Source: CAZLNO01 sp964561005
GTDB taxonomy: Bacteria > Pseudomonadota > Alphaproteobacteria > Kiloniellales > Rhodovibrionaceae
Reading direction: 5' to 3'
DNA length: 64,000 nucleotides
Assembly: GCA_964561005.1 (NCBI GenBank)
Contig: CAZLNO010000005.1
Coordinates: 7,585-71,584, forward strand
Of this stretch, positions 41,976-50,422 are shown one piece after another. Both the position numbers and the translations under genes were made by a program. The notes below the pieces were generated by a model. It was given only the letters and a program-made list of their open reading frames with translations, ran no database searches and had not been told where the DNA came from. Position 1 is the stretch's first letter, and each line of letters opens with the position of its first letter.

Positions 41976-42869
41976 CTAGGCCAGCTTCAGCCCGTGCCGG
42001 CGGTAGAACCGCAGGGCCGAGGCGATCAGGGCGCCGCGATGGCGCCATCCCTTGGCGCTGGCATTGCCGCCGTAGTGGGTGATGCGGACGCCGGGCGCGT
42101 AGACGATGCTGCCCAGCTCGGCCAGGCGCAGCGACAGGTCGAAGTCCTCGAAGTAGAGGAAAAACGCCGGGTCGAAGCCGCCCGCCTCCAGCAGCGCCGC
42201 GCCGCTGCACAGCATGAAGGCGCCGCTGGCCAGCGGCACGCCCGGCAGCTCGGCGGTCGCCCCATCGACGACCTCGCGCAGCTCGTAGCGCGCCAGGCGC
42301 CGCGCGAACAGCCTTGCCAGCCACGGCGAGCCGCTGGCGCGCACCGCCAGGGTCAGCACGTCGGGATAGCGCTTGCAGAGATACTGCCGGTCGCCGCCGG
42401 GTCCGTCGGCCAGGGGCGCCACCAGGACGGCCTCGCGGCGGCGCCGCAGCACCGCGAGGCCGGCGTCCAGGGCGTCGGGCGCGACCAGGACGTCGGGGTT
42501 GCAGACCAGATGCGCGCCCTCCGGCCGCACCCGCGGCAGGGCGAGATTGTGGCCGCGGCCGAAGCCGACGTTGCCGTGGCCGGACAACAGCTCCCACGCG
42601 TGCGGGGTTCCGTCGAAGTGCCGGGCCACGACCGGTCGCAGACGGTCTTCGTCCAGCCGATCCCCGTTGTCGATCAGCAGCAGGCGGGCCGCCGCAATTT
42701 CCCGGCTTTGCGCGATCGCCCGGCACAGGCGGTCCAGCACGTCCTCGAAGATGGCCGGCGGCGTGTCGTAATGGACGATCGAGATGGTCAGCGCGACCGG
42801 TCCGTCGGGCAGGCGGTTGAACGGGCTCACCGCCGTCCGCGGGCCGGTCTGCGGGAGCGGGCGGGTCAT
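41976..42869 (-). CDS. Glycosyltransferase family 2 (rhamnosyltransferase-like)
   Basis: 297 residues of GT-A fold. Motifs: LTISIVHYDTPP at the start, LLLIDNGDR, GHGNVGFGRGHNLAL, LVCNPDVLV (the metal/nucleotide Asp), then SGAFMLCSGAALLEAGGFD and FLYFEDFDLSLRL near residue 240. This order matches WbbL-like transferases that add rhamnose or similar sugars to a lipid-linked chain. Its ATG overlaps the stop of the upstream GT4 gene by 4 bases, so they are translationally coupled. No membrane helix. Confidence 0.88.
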   Translation of the reverse strand: MTRPLPQTGPRTAVSPFNRLPDGPVALTISIVHYDTPPAIFEDVLDRLCRAIAQSREIAAARLLLIDNGDRLDEDRLRPVVARHFDGTPHAWELLSGHGNVGFGRGHNLALPRVRPEGAHLVCNPDVLVAPDALDAGLAVLRRRREAVLVAPLADGPGGDRQYLCKRYPDVLTLAVRASGSPWLARLFARRLARYELREVVDGATAELPGVPLASGAFMLCSGAALLEAGGFDPAFFLYFEDFDLSLRLAELGSIVYAPGVRITHYGGNASAKGWRHRGALIASALRFYRRHGLKLA

Positions 42870-44506
42870 GCCAGGCCGATCTCCCGCAGGCGGGCGGCAT
42901 AGCGGCGCCCGGCGGCCTCCGCGCCGTGACGGCGCCGCAGGAAGTCGCGGGCCGCTTGTCCCTTGCGCCGGGCCTCCTCCGGGTGCTCGGCGACGCGGCG
43001 CAGCAGGGCGGCGGCGTGGTCGACGTCGGGCTCGGCCCAGGTCTGGCCCTGCCAGAAGGGGTACTCGCCGGCCTCCAGCGGGCGCGGCGAGCAGTCCACC
43101 AGGAACGCCGTCTCCGGCGTGCAGAAGTCGGTGTTGCCGGAATAGTTGGTCACCACGACGGGCTTGCCCAGCGCCATCGCCTCGGCCGGGCCGCGGCCGA
43201 AGCCCTCGGCGCGGTGCAGCGAGACGAAGGCGTCGCAGACCGAGATCAGGCCCAGCATTGCCCCGCGCGACAGCGTCTCCGCCCGGATCGTGATGCGCGC
43301 GTCGGCCGCCGCCATCGCCCGCAGCCGCCGCCAGGCCGCGTCGTCGTCGCGGACGTTCATCGCCTTGATGACCAGGCCGGCCGCCTCGTCGCCGCGCGGG
43401 AAGGCCCGGCGGAAGGCCTCGATGCAGGCGAAGGGGTTCTTGCGCGCGATGAAGGAGTTGCCGTCGAAGGCGAAGAGGAAAAGGCACGCGTCCTCGGCCA
43501 GGCCGAACTCCGCCCGGCTCGCGGCGGGCGCGTCCGGCACCGTCACCGCGGGCGGCAGGCAGCGCACCGGCACCGGCGCCACCTCGGCGATGGCGTCGCG
43601 GACGAAGCTGCTGGGCGTCCAGACCTCGTCCACGAACCAGAAGGCCTGTCGCCAGGCCGCCGGCCAGTGCGGCAGCTCCCAGGGCCAGAGGCCGATGTTG
43701 TAGCGCCCGTCGAAGGCCTCCGGCCCCAGCGCGAAGAAGGCGGTGCGCACCTCGAACCCCGTCATGCACAGCAGATTGGCGCGATAGGGCTGCTCCGCCG
43801 ACAGCCAGTGCTCCACCGAGCGATCCTCGCAGCGGGTCGCCAAGTTTTCCTTAAAATCCCGGACGACGAAGGGTAGCCCGGCGGTGGCCAGGGCGTGCGC
43901 CGTGGTGCGCAGGTCCTCGCCGATGCCCAGTTCCCCGCGCGCGTAGCCGATCAGGTTCGCCCCCTTCGGCCGGGCGCGGGCGGGGGGAACCGGCGTTCGG
44001 GTCACGACGGGCGACTGCACCGGCAACGGGTCCAGCGGCGCCTCGTCGGAGGTGGTCTCGCAAGACGCCGTGAGGGTCTTCCGACCGGTCCTGTGAAGCC
44101 AGGCGACCAGGGCGCGCCGAAGCCCCGCCAGCCGGGCCGGCCGCCCAGGCGGTTCGGGCGGCGCCGGCGCCGCCGCCGTGTCGCCCGCCGGCTCCCGGAA
44201 CGCGGGGATGAGCCCTGGCGGGAGGCGGTACTCCTGCCGCCCATAGGTGAGGAACCATTGCACGAAAGCGTTGCGGCCGGCGCGACGTTCGAGCGGGAAG
44301 GCCTGTTGCAGGTCCGTTCGGGTCTGCCAGATGGCGTACATCAACCGGCTGAGCGGCCGGCCCCGGTCGGTCGCCAGCGCCGGCTCCGGGAGGTTGAGGT
44401 CCGTCCAGGCATGGTCGTAGCCCGTCGGCGAAGGCGCGCGAGAGGCGTCCGGGTCGCTCGGCGCGTCGGCGGCGGCCGGGCTTTCAACGGGGTCGGGAAC
44501 CTTCAT
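42866..44506 (-). CDS. Glycosyltransferase family 4 with N-terminal extension
   Basis: 546 residues. The N-terminal 170 hold an acidic start and a helical module (LMYAIWQTRTDLQQAFPLER, then WFLTYGRQEYRL) seen in other envelope glycosyltransferases, then a Pro-rich linker. The GT4 part has GANLIGYARGELGIGEDL, WPWELPHWP, FDGNSFIARKNPFACIEAF and the EX7E donor site HRAEGFGRGPAEAMALGKP. It is coupled to the downstream GT2 gene through a 4-base overlap and is divergent from another GT2 gene. Donor and acceptor are unknown. Confidence 0.87.
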   Translation of the reverse strand: MKVPDPVESPAAADAPSDPDASRAPSPTGYDHAWTDLNLPEPALATDRGRPLSRLMYAIWQTRTDLQQAFPLERRAGRNAFVQWFLTYGRQEYRLPPGLIPAFREPAGDTAAAPAPPEPPGRPARLAGLRRALVAWLHRTGRKTLTASCETTSDEAPLDPLPVQSPVVTRTPVPPARARPKGANLIGYARGELGIGEDLRTTAHALATAGLPFVVRDFKENLATRCEDRSVEHWLSAEQPYRANLLCMTGFEVRTAFFALGPEAFDGRYNIGLWPWELPHWPAAWRQAFWFVDEVWTPSSFVRDAIAEVAPVPVRCLPPAVTVPDAPAASRAEFGLAEDACLFLFAFDGNSFIARKNPFACIEAFRRAFPRGDEAAGLVIKAMNVRDDDAAWRRLRAMAAADARITIRAETLSRGAMLGLISVCDAFVSLHRAEGFGRGPAEAMALGKPVVVTNYSGNTDFCTPETAFLVDCSPRPLEAGEYPFWQGQTWAEPDVDHAAALLRRVAEHPEEARRKGQAARDFLRRRHGAEAAGRRYAARLREIGLA

Positions 44507-44638
44507 GAGCGGGCTATCGGCCTTCGGGGCGCGGTCGGGACGACGGCCGGGCATTGCCACGGCGCGACAGCTTCGCCATAAATCGGCCGAGCCGCCTTGG
44601 CAAGGCGAACCTCGCCATTCGGAAGATCGCGCCCGCGC

Positions 44639-45676
44639 ATGCCCGCTCCCTCCGTTTCCGTCGTCATCCCGTCCTACAATCACGCGGACTACCTGGGCGA
44701 GGCGATCGACAGCGTGCGCGCCCAGAGCCTCGCGGACTGGGAACTCGTCATCGTCGACGACGGCTCGGCGGACGATTCCCTCGCGATCGCCAGGGGGTAT
44801 GCCGAGCGGGACCCGCGCATCCGCGTGCATGCCCAGGCCAACGCCGGCTCGCACGCGGCGATGAACCGGGGCGTGCGCCTGGCGGAGGGCGCCTGCGTGG
44901 CGATCCTGAACTCCGACGACCGCTTCCATCCGCGCCGGCTGGAGCGGCTGCTGAGCGTGGCGGAGGCCGGCGCCGACCTCGTCGTGACCGGGGTCCGCCT
45001 GATCGACCGGCAGGGCGAGCCGATCGCGGACCCCGAGCACTGGTGGCGGCGCATGTACGCGGGCTTCCTCGAGGACCATGCCGCGAACGGCGCGTTCACG
45101 GCCCTGGCCCGGGGCAACTTCACCGTCTCCACCTCCAACTTCTTCTTCCGCCGGTCGCTGTTCGAGGCCGTGGGGCCGTTCCGCCACCTGCGCTACGTCA
45201 TCGACTGGGACTGGGCCTGGCGGGCGCTGCTGCACGCGCCCGAGCGCTTCGTCTTCCTGGCGGACGAGGCGCTTCTCGACTACCGCATCCATGAGCGGAA
45301 CACGATCCTCTCCAACAGCCTGCGCGCGGCGGCGGAAACGGCGTCGGTGCACTGGCGGGTCCTGCGCGCGCGGGCGCCGGAGCTGACCGCCGCCCTGGCC
45401 GCGCAGCGCCGGCGCGAGCGTTTCCTGCGGCGCGAGGCCATCGCCGTGCGCCAGGCCGAGTTGGCGGCGCAGGTCGCGGCGCGGGACCAGGCGCTCGACG
45501 AGCTTCGCGAACAGCTCGCCGCGCGGGAACGCGAACGGGACGCCGCCGTGCAGGCGCTGGAGAACGAGCGCCGGGCCTGGGAGGTGGAGCGCCGGGCCAT
45601 CCATGCGAGCCGGACGTGGCGGCTCGGTCGCGCGATTCTCGCCCCGGCGCGCGGCTTGCGGCGCCTCCTGCGCTAG
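44639..45676 (+). CDS. Glycosyltransferase family 2 with C-terminal coiled coil
   Basis: 345 residues. The N-terminal 230 are a GT-A domain: SVSVVIPSYNHADYLGEAID, VIVDDGSADDS, ILNSDDRFHPRRLERLL (DXD-like), FFFRRSLFEAVGPF and VIDWDWAWRAL. Residues about 265-325 are rich in Glu, Arg, Ala and Gln (QALDELREQLAARERERDAA), a clear coiled coil, with a basic C-terminus. The coiled coil may mediate assembly or membrane association. It is divergent from the GT4 gene and convergent with the GH26 gene. Confidence 0.87.
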   Translation: MPAPSVSVVIPSYNHADYLGEAIDSVRAQSLADWELVIVDDGSADDSLAIARGYAERDPRIRVHAQANAGSHAAMNRGVRLAEGACVAILNSDDRFHPRRLERLLSVAEAGADLVVTGVRLIDRQGEPIADPEHWWRRMYAGFLEDHAANGAFTALARGNFTVSTSNFFFRRSLFEAVGPFRHLRYVIDWDWAWRALLHAPERFVFLADEALLDYRIHERNTILSNSLRAAAETASVHWRVLRARAPELTAALAAQRRRERFLRREAIAVRQAELAAQVAARDQALDELREQLAARERERDAAVQALENERRAWEVERRAIHASRTWRLGRAILAPARGLRRLLR

Positions 45677-45702
45677 CTCCCCGCCCAGCGCGCACCCCCG
45701 CC

Positions 45703-47775
45703 TCAGCTCAGCGTCAGGTTGCTGTCGCCCCAGGCCGTGGCGGCCTCGCGGAAGGCCTGGGTGCGGTCCGCCGGCACGTCGCCGAACCGGGGGTCGTCCA
45801 CGGCCACGCGGAAGTCCGTGCCATTCGGGTCGGCGAAGGCGAAGTCGTTGAACCAGACGACGCTCTTCATCTGCGAGAAGCCCTGGAACAGCTCGAAGGC
45901 GTCGCGGATCCACTGCGCCGCGCTGTTGCCGTCGTAGTCGGGGAAGGTGCCGATCTCGCTGACGATCAGGGGCTTGTCCGGATATTCGCGGCCGATCTGC
46001 GCCATGAAGTTGGGATAGAGCGTGTCGGCCTCCTGCCAGCCCGAGCCGTTGATCGGATCGTTGCCCCAGTTGTAGGCGCTCACCCCGATGAAGTCGACAT
46101 AGCCGTCGCCCGGATAGTAGTTGCGGAAGTCGTTGGACGGCCCCGGCAGGTCGGGCGGCGCCTTGAAGTTGGGCGCCCAGATCCAGCGGGCGTTGTCCGC
46201 GCCCTCCTGCTCGAAGATGTCGACGACGTGGCGCCACATCGCGACGTACTTCTGCGGGTCGTTGCCGTTGGCGATCCCGGTCCAGATGTTGGCGTCGCCG
46301 TTGAACTCGTGGTCGAAGCGGATCAGGACGTCGCTGCCGAAGGCCGCGACCTCTTGGGCGTAGGCCCGGATCAGGTCGTCCCAATTCCCGGCGATGATGT
46401 TGTCCAGGCTGAACTCGGGCTGGTCGAATCCGCCGCCGGCGCGCCAGCTCTCCCAGGTCACCATCGGAATGCTGCCCTCGCCGCGCACTTCCTCGGGCAG
46501 GTTGGGAAACTCGTTGAAGGTGTTGCGGGCGCCGCTGTTCACCTGCCAGCCCTGGAAGTACATCGTGATCTCCGGGGTCTGGCCGATCTCGTTCGCGAAG
46601 TTCTCGATCGACTGGCTGAAGTCGTTGGTCGGCCGCAGGTGCGCGCCCAGCAGGCGGTCGGCCTCGTGCAGGCGGAAGTCGCGCTGGCCGTCGCCGTCGC
46701 CGCTCAGCACGGTGCGATCGCCGTCGGCGTCGACCGCGATCACCCGCACCTCGTGATCGCCGGGAATGAGGAAGAGGTCCGGGATCGCGGCCGTAAAGCC
46801 GGCGGCGAAGGCGCTGTCGGGGAAGGCGGCCGCCACGTCCGCGCGGCTCTGGCTCAGCTCGGCCTCGACGATCTCGCGGTCGTTCAGGTGGATTTCGACG
46901 TGGTCCACCGGCGCGTCGCCCGCGACCCAGCCCGAGACGGTCACGCCGCCGTCGACGCTGCTGGCGATGCGGGGCGTCGGCGTCTCGACGAAGCCGAAGG
47001 TGCCGGTCGGCGCCGCGTTGACGAAGACCGTCTCGGCCAGCTCGCTGCGGCTGCCCTCGCCGTTGACGCCGACGAGGGTCAGGACGTTCGGGCCGGACGG
47101 CAGCGCGCCGATGTCGAGCTGGCCCTGGAAGCCCAGGTTCGTGGTCCCGACGTTGAAGGCCTCGGCCACGTCCGCGCGGGCCACGGTGCCGGGGGCGACG
47201 GTGCCCAGCAGCTCGCCGTTGGCCAGGACCTCCAAACTCTGGAAGCCGCTGTCGTCGACCGCCCAGCCGCTGACGCTCAGCACGTCGCCGGCCTGCGCGC
47301 TGCTGCGCGCCGGCGTGTCGAAGAAGCCCAGGCGATCCGGCCGGTCGACCACGACGGAGATGCCGGTGTCCGCGATCGCCGCGCCGTCGGCGCCGAAGGA
47401 GCGCACCAGGATGTCGTGCGGGCCCTCCGCCAGCGCCCCGGTATCCAGGTCGAAGATGAAGCCGGAGTTCGGCACGTCCTCGCGGAACGTGGGGAAGGTG
47501 GCCTCGCCGACCTTCGCGCCGTCGACGAAGACGTCCACGCGGCCCTCGCTGTTCGGGATCTGGGCGAAGCCCACGACGCTGATCAGGCCGTTGACCCGCT
47601 GGCCGTCGGTCAGATTGTCGTCGATGTTGATCAGCGGCGCGCCGGCGACCATGTCGCGCGTCGGCGCGTCCTCAAGCGGGGTCAGGGTGGCGTCGGCCAG
47701 CACCTCGTCGCCGGCGTCCGGCAAGGGCAGCACGCCGGCCTCGTTCGCGCCGGCATCCGAATCCAGAATGTCCAT
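45703..47775 (-). CDS. GH26-family glycosidase (beta-mannanase-like) with Ig-like domains, no Sec signal
   Basis: 690 residues. Residues 1-370 hold an acidic start and three Ig-like beta domains with repeated GWAV/GFA-type strands (SVVGFAQIPNSEGRVDVF, SVSGWAVDDSGFQSLEV, TVSGWVAGDAPVDHVEI). Residues about 400-680 form the GH26 barrel with the acid/base Glu in LIRFDHEFNGDANIW and the nucleophile Glu in PLIVSEIGTFPDY. GH26 enzymes cut beta-mannan or related glycans. There is no signal peptide; the acidic N-terminus and polar-hydrophobic end (DSNLTLS) suggest type I export. It lies 65 bp downstream of an RTX-DUF4214 gene on the same strand, with GGAGAGG before its ATG. Confidence 0.85.
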   Translation of the reverse strand: MDILDSDAGANEAGVLPLPDAGDEVLADATLTPLEDAPTRDMVAGAPLINIDDNLTDGQRVNGLISVVGFAQIPNSEGRVDVFVDGAKVGEATFPTFREDVPNSGFIFDLDTGALAEGPHDILVRSFGADGAAIADTGISVVVDRPDRLGFFDTPARSSAQAGDVLSVSGWAVDDSGFQSLEVLANGELLGTVAPGTVARADVAEAFNVGTTNLGFQGQLDIGALPSGPNVLTLVGVNGEGSRSELAETVFVNAAPTGTFGFVETPTPRIASSVDGGVTVSGWVAGDAPVDHVEIHLNDREIVEAELSQSRADVAAAFPDSAFAAGFTAAIPDLFLIPGDHEVRVIAVDADGDRTVLSGDGDGQRDFRLHEADRLLGAHLRPTNDFSQSIENFANEIGQTPEITMYFQGWQVNSGARNTFNEFPNLPEEVRGEGSIPMVTWESWRAGGGFDQPEFSLDNIIAGNWDDLIRAYAQEVAAFGSDVLIRFDHEFNGDANIWTGIANGNDPQKYVAMWRHVVDIFEQEGADNARWIWAPNFKAPPDLPGPSNDFRNYYPGDGYVDFIGVSAYNWGNDPINGSGWQEADTLYPNFMAQIGREYPDKPLIVSEIGTFPDYDGNSAAQWIRDAFELFQGFSQMKSVVWFNDFAFADPNGTDFRVAVDDPRFGDVPADRTQAFREAATAWGDSNLTLS

Positions 47776-47840
47776 CGGCCTCTCCGAACGGTCGTTTCAG
47801 CGCGCGGCCAGGCCGCCGCGCGGTTTCGGCGGTTTGCGGT

Positions 47841-49175
47841 CTACAGTCCCTCCAGGCCCAGGGGCTCCGTCTGCGCGGCGGCGCCCACGATGTCGGGAAT
47901 CTGCTCCGCCAGTGCCGCGTCGAGGGCGCCGCCCGTCACCGGCCGGTCGTCGCTGGCGCCGTCCACGACGGCGCGGGCGCTGGCGGTGTCGCTGTCCTGG
48001 TTCCAGACCACGCCCGCCGCCGCGAAGGCGTCGGCGTAGGCGTTGGCCACCATGATCTTGTTGCGGATCGTGGTGGCGTCGAAGGCGAGCCGCGACTGCC
48101 CGTCGCCGGCGATGTCCACGGCGACGCCGTCCTGCGCGCCCGAGATGATGTCCACGATGATGTCGCCGATCTTGATTCCGTCCGCCAGCCGGCCCTCGAT
48201 CTGGTCGGCCCAGAAGGTCAGGCCGGCGGCCGAGGGCTGGCGGTCGAAGAGGTTCTGGAAGACGTCGGCGACGAACCCCTCGACGGCGTCGCGCGTGGCC
48301 GCGCCCGTCGCCTCGGGGGCGAGGAAGGGGAAGAGGTCCTGGGCTTCCGGGCTCAGCCGGAAGCTCTCGGCGATGTCGTCGACGATGGTGCCCGCGGCCT
48401 CGCCGTCGGCCAGGCCCTCCTGGTACTGACCGCCCCAGAAGTCGAGGCCGGCCGGCCCCGGCGCGCGCCCGAAGTAGCCGACGTAGATGGCGGAAAGCTG
48501 CTGGGCCACGCTCAGCGACAGGAAGCCGTTGCCGCCCTGGCCGGGCGCGGCGGCGCCGTCGGCCACCGTGATCGTCGCGTCCCCCGCGACGCTCAGGTTC
48601 GTGGCGGCGATCTCCACCCCGCCGAGGCCGCTCAGCCGGATCTCGGTCTCGCCCGCGCCGAAGGCGCCGTCGCCGTCGAGGTCGAGCCGCAGGAAGGTGT
48701 TGATGCCGTCGTCCACGCTCTGAACGACGCCCTGGAGGATCGGGGTGTCCGGCAGGACCAGCGTGTCCTCGGTCGAGAAGTCGGTGATCGTCAGGACGCG
48801 TGCGAAGTCCGGCGAGTCGGGCGCGGTCGCCACCACGACCGAATCGGCCCCCTCGCCCAGGGTCAGGATCGCATTGCCGCCGGCGCGAATGGTGTCCGCG
48901 CCCGCGCCCGCGTTCACCCTGTCCTCGCCGGCGGCGCCGATGCGGTCGTCGCCGGCCCCGCCGAGGAGGGTGTCGGTGCCCGCCCCGCCATCTCCAAGGT
49001 CGAGGATATCGTCGCCGGCGCCGCCGTCCAGGATGTCGCTCCCGGCGCCGCCGCTCAGGACATCGTCGCCGTCGAGGGCCAGCAGCCGGTCGTCGCCCTG
49101 AAAGCCCTGCAGCGTGTCGGCGCCGCCGGTGCCCTGGAGGGAGTCGCTTGCCGGCGTGCCTGGGACATTGGCCAT
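47841..49175 (-). CDS. RTX-DUF4214 extracellular protein (reversed domain order)
   Basis: 444 residues, no signal peptide. Residues 8-100 are RTX nonapeptides (GGADTLQGFQGDDRL, GGAGSDILDGGAGDDIL). Residues 100-215 are a beta domain with LTITDFSTEDTLVL. Residues about 225-400 are DUF4214 with half-motifs YFGRAPGPAGLDFW and LFDRQPSAAGLTFW, then IKIGDIIVDIISGAQ and TIRNKIMVANAYADAF. The order is the reverse of the protein at 33450-35300. It is probably secreted by a type I system. It precedes the GH26 gene and follows two GT4 genes on the same strand. Confidence 0.88.
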   Translation of the reverse strand: MANVPGTPASDSLQGTGGADTLQGFQGDDRLLALDGDDVLSGGAGSDILDGGAGDDILDLGDGGAGTDTLLGGAGDDRIGAAGEDRVNAGAGADTIRAGGNAILTLGEGADSVVVATAPDSPDFARVLTITDFSTEDTLVLPDTPILQGVVQSVDDGINTFLRLDLDGDGAFGAGETEIRLSGLGGVEIAATNLSVAGDATITVADGAAAPGQGGNGFLSLSVAQQLSAIYVGYFGRAPGPAGLDFWGGQYQEGLADGEAAGTIVDDIAESFRLSPEAQDLFPFLAPEATGAATRDAVEGFVADVFQNLFDRQPSAAGLTFWADQIEGRLADGIKIGDIIVDIISGAQDGVAVDIAGDGQSRLAFDATTIRNKIMVANAYADAFAAAGVVWNQDSDTASARAVVDGASDDRPVTGGALDAALAEQIPDIVGAAAQTEPLGLEGL

Positions 49176-49294
49176 GTGTGACGCTCCAGATCGCCGCGCG
49201 CCACCGTCACGGCCGCCGCGCGGTCATGCAGTTTCGAATCGGGATGCGAATGTTAAGCAGGCGAACGCCGGGAACACAACCGCCGCGATCCGCC

Positions 49295-50422
49295 TCAGGC
49301 GGCGGCGGGCAGCTCCGGCCGGGCGAGCAGGCGCTCGTAGAGGGCCAGATAGTCCGCCGCCATGCGGCGGCCCTGGAAGCGCTCGCGGAAGCGGCGGCGC
49401 GCGGCCTCGCCCAGCTCCGCGGCGAGGTCGGGGGACTGCAGGCGGGCCATCGCCGCGCGCAGGGCGGCGGGGTCGTTCGCCGGCACCACGAAGCCCGTGA
49501 CCCCGTCGCGGTTGACGAGGCTGGTGCCGGTGCCGAGGTCGGTGCTGATCAGCGGCCGGCCGCACATCGCCCCCTCCAGGAGAGAGATGCCGAAGGCCTC
49601 GGCCCGCGCCGTCGAGGGCAGCACCACCGCCCGCGCCAGCGACAGCAGCGCCATCTTGTCCGGGTCGGCCACGTGACCGAGGACGTGCACGTTCGGTCGG
49701 TTCGCCGCGGCCCGGCGCAGGCGGTCGCCCTCCGGGCCGTCGCCGGCGACGACGATCTGGCCGTCGAAGCCCTCGGCCGCGCGCAGCAGCACGTCCAGGC
49801 CCTTGTAATGGCGCAGAACGCCGATGAAGACGAAGAAGCCGGCGCCGAACCGGATCCGCCAGGCGGAAACGCGAGCCGGGTCCGGCGCGGGATAGCTCTC
49901 CGGGTCGATGCCCAGCGGAATGACGGCCGGCCGCTGCGACAGCCGCGCGAGGACGGGGCTGCTGTCCACGTAGCTGTCGGAGGTCGCGACCACGGCGTCG
50001 AAGCCTTCCAGCAGGCGCCGCAGCCAGGGCTGATAGGCGCTGGCGAGCGAACCGCGGTTCACCACGTCGGCGTGGTAGGTCAGCACGCGCTTCGCCCGCC
50101 CGCCCGGCCGCAGCCAGTACGCCAGCTCGGCGAACGGCCAGGGGCTGTGCACATGGATGATGTCGTAGGCCTCGCGCGCGCGCCATAGCGCCGGCAGCAT
50201 GCGCAGCGACATCGGGCAGGAGGAGATGCGAAGATCGGCCGGATAGCCGACGACCGTGGCGTAGTCGGCCCTCTGCTCCACCACCCGCGGGCCGGGACCG
50301 ATGCAGGCCACGTCGAAGCGGCGGCCGGGGCCGGCCATGTTGCGGCAGATCTGGCGGATACTTTCCTCCAGGCCGCCCTGGGTGAAGGGCTCGGCGGTCT
50401 TGAAGACGTGCAGGACCTTCAT
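49295..50422 (-). CDS. Glycosyltransferase family 4
   Basis: 375 residues of GT-B fold starting MKVLHVFKTAEPFTQGG. Motifs: HVHSPWPFAELAYWLRPGG, LTYHADVVNRG, IPLGIDPESYP, FVFIGVLRHYKGLDVLL, IVVAGDGPEGDRL and the EX7E site TARAEAFGISLLEGAMCGRP. It resembles mannosyl- or glucosyltransferases of exopolysaccharide clusters. Its ATG overlaps the stop of the upstream GT4 gene by 4 bases. The RTX-DUF4214 gene starts 119 bp further downstream. Confidence 0.9.
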   Translation of the reverse strand: MKVLHVFKTAEPFTQGGLEESIRQICRNMAGPGRRFDVACIGPGPRVVEQRADYATVVGYPADLRISSCPMSLRMLPALWRAREAYDIIHVHSPWPFAELAYWLRPGGRAKRVLTYHADVVNRGSLASAYQPWLRRLLEGFDAVVATSDSYVDSSPVLARLSQRPAVIPLGIDPESYPAPDPARVSAWRIRFGAGFFVFIGVLRHYKGLDVLLRAAEGFDGQIVVAGDGPEGDRLRRAAANRPNVHVLGHVADPDKMALLSLARAVVLPSTARAEAFGISLLEGAMCGRPLISTDLGTGTSLVNRDGVTGFVVPANDPAALRAAMARLQSPDLAAELGEAARRRFRERFQGRRMAADYLALYERLLARPELPAAA

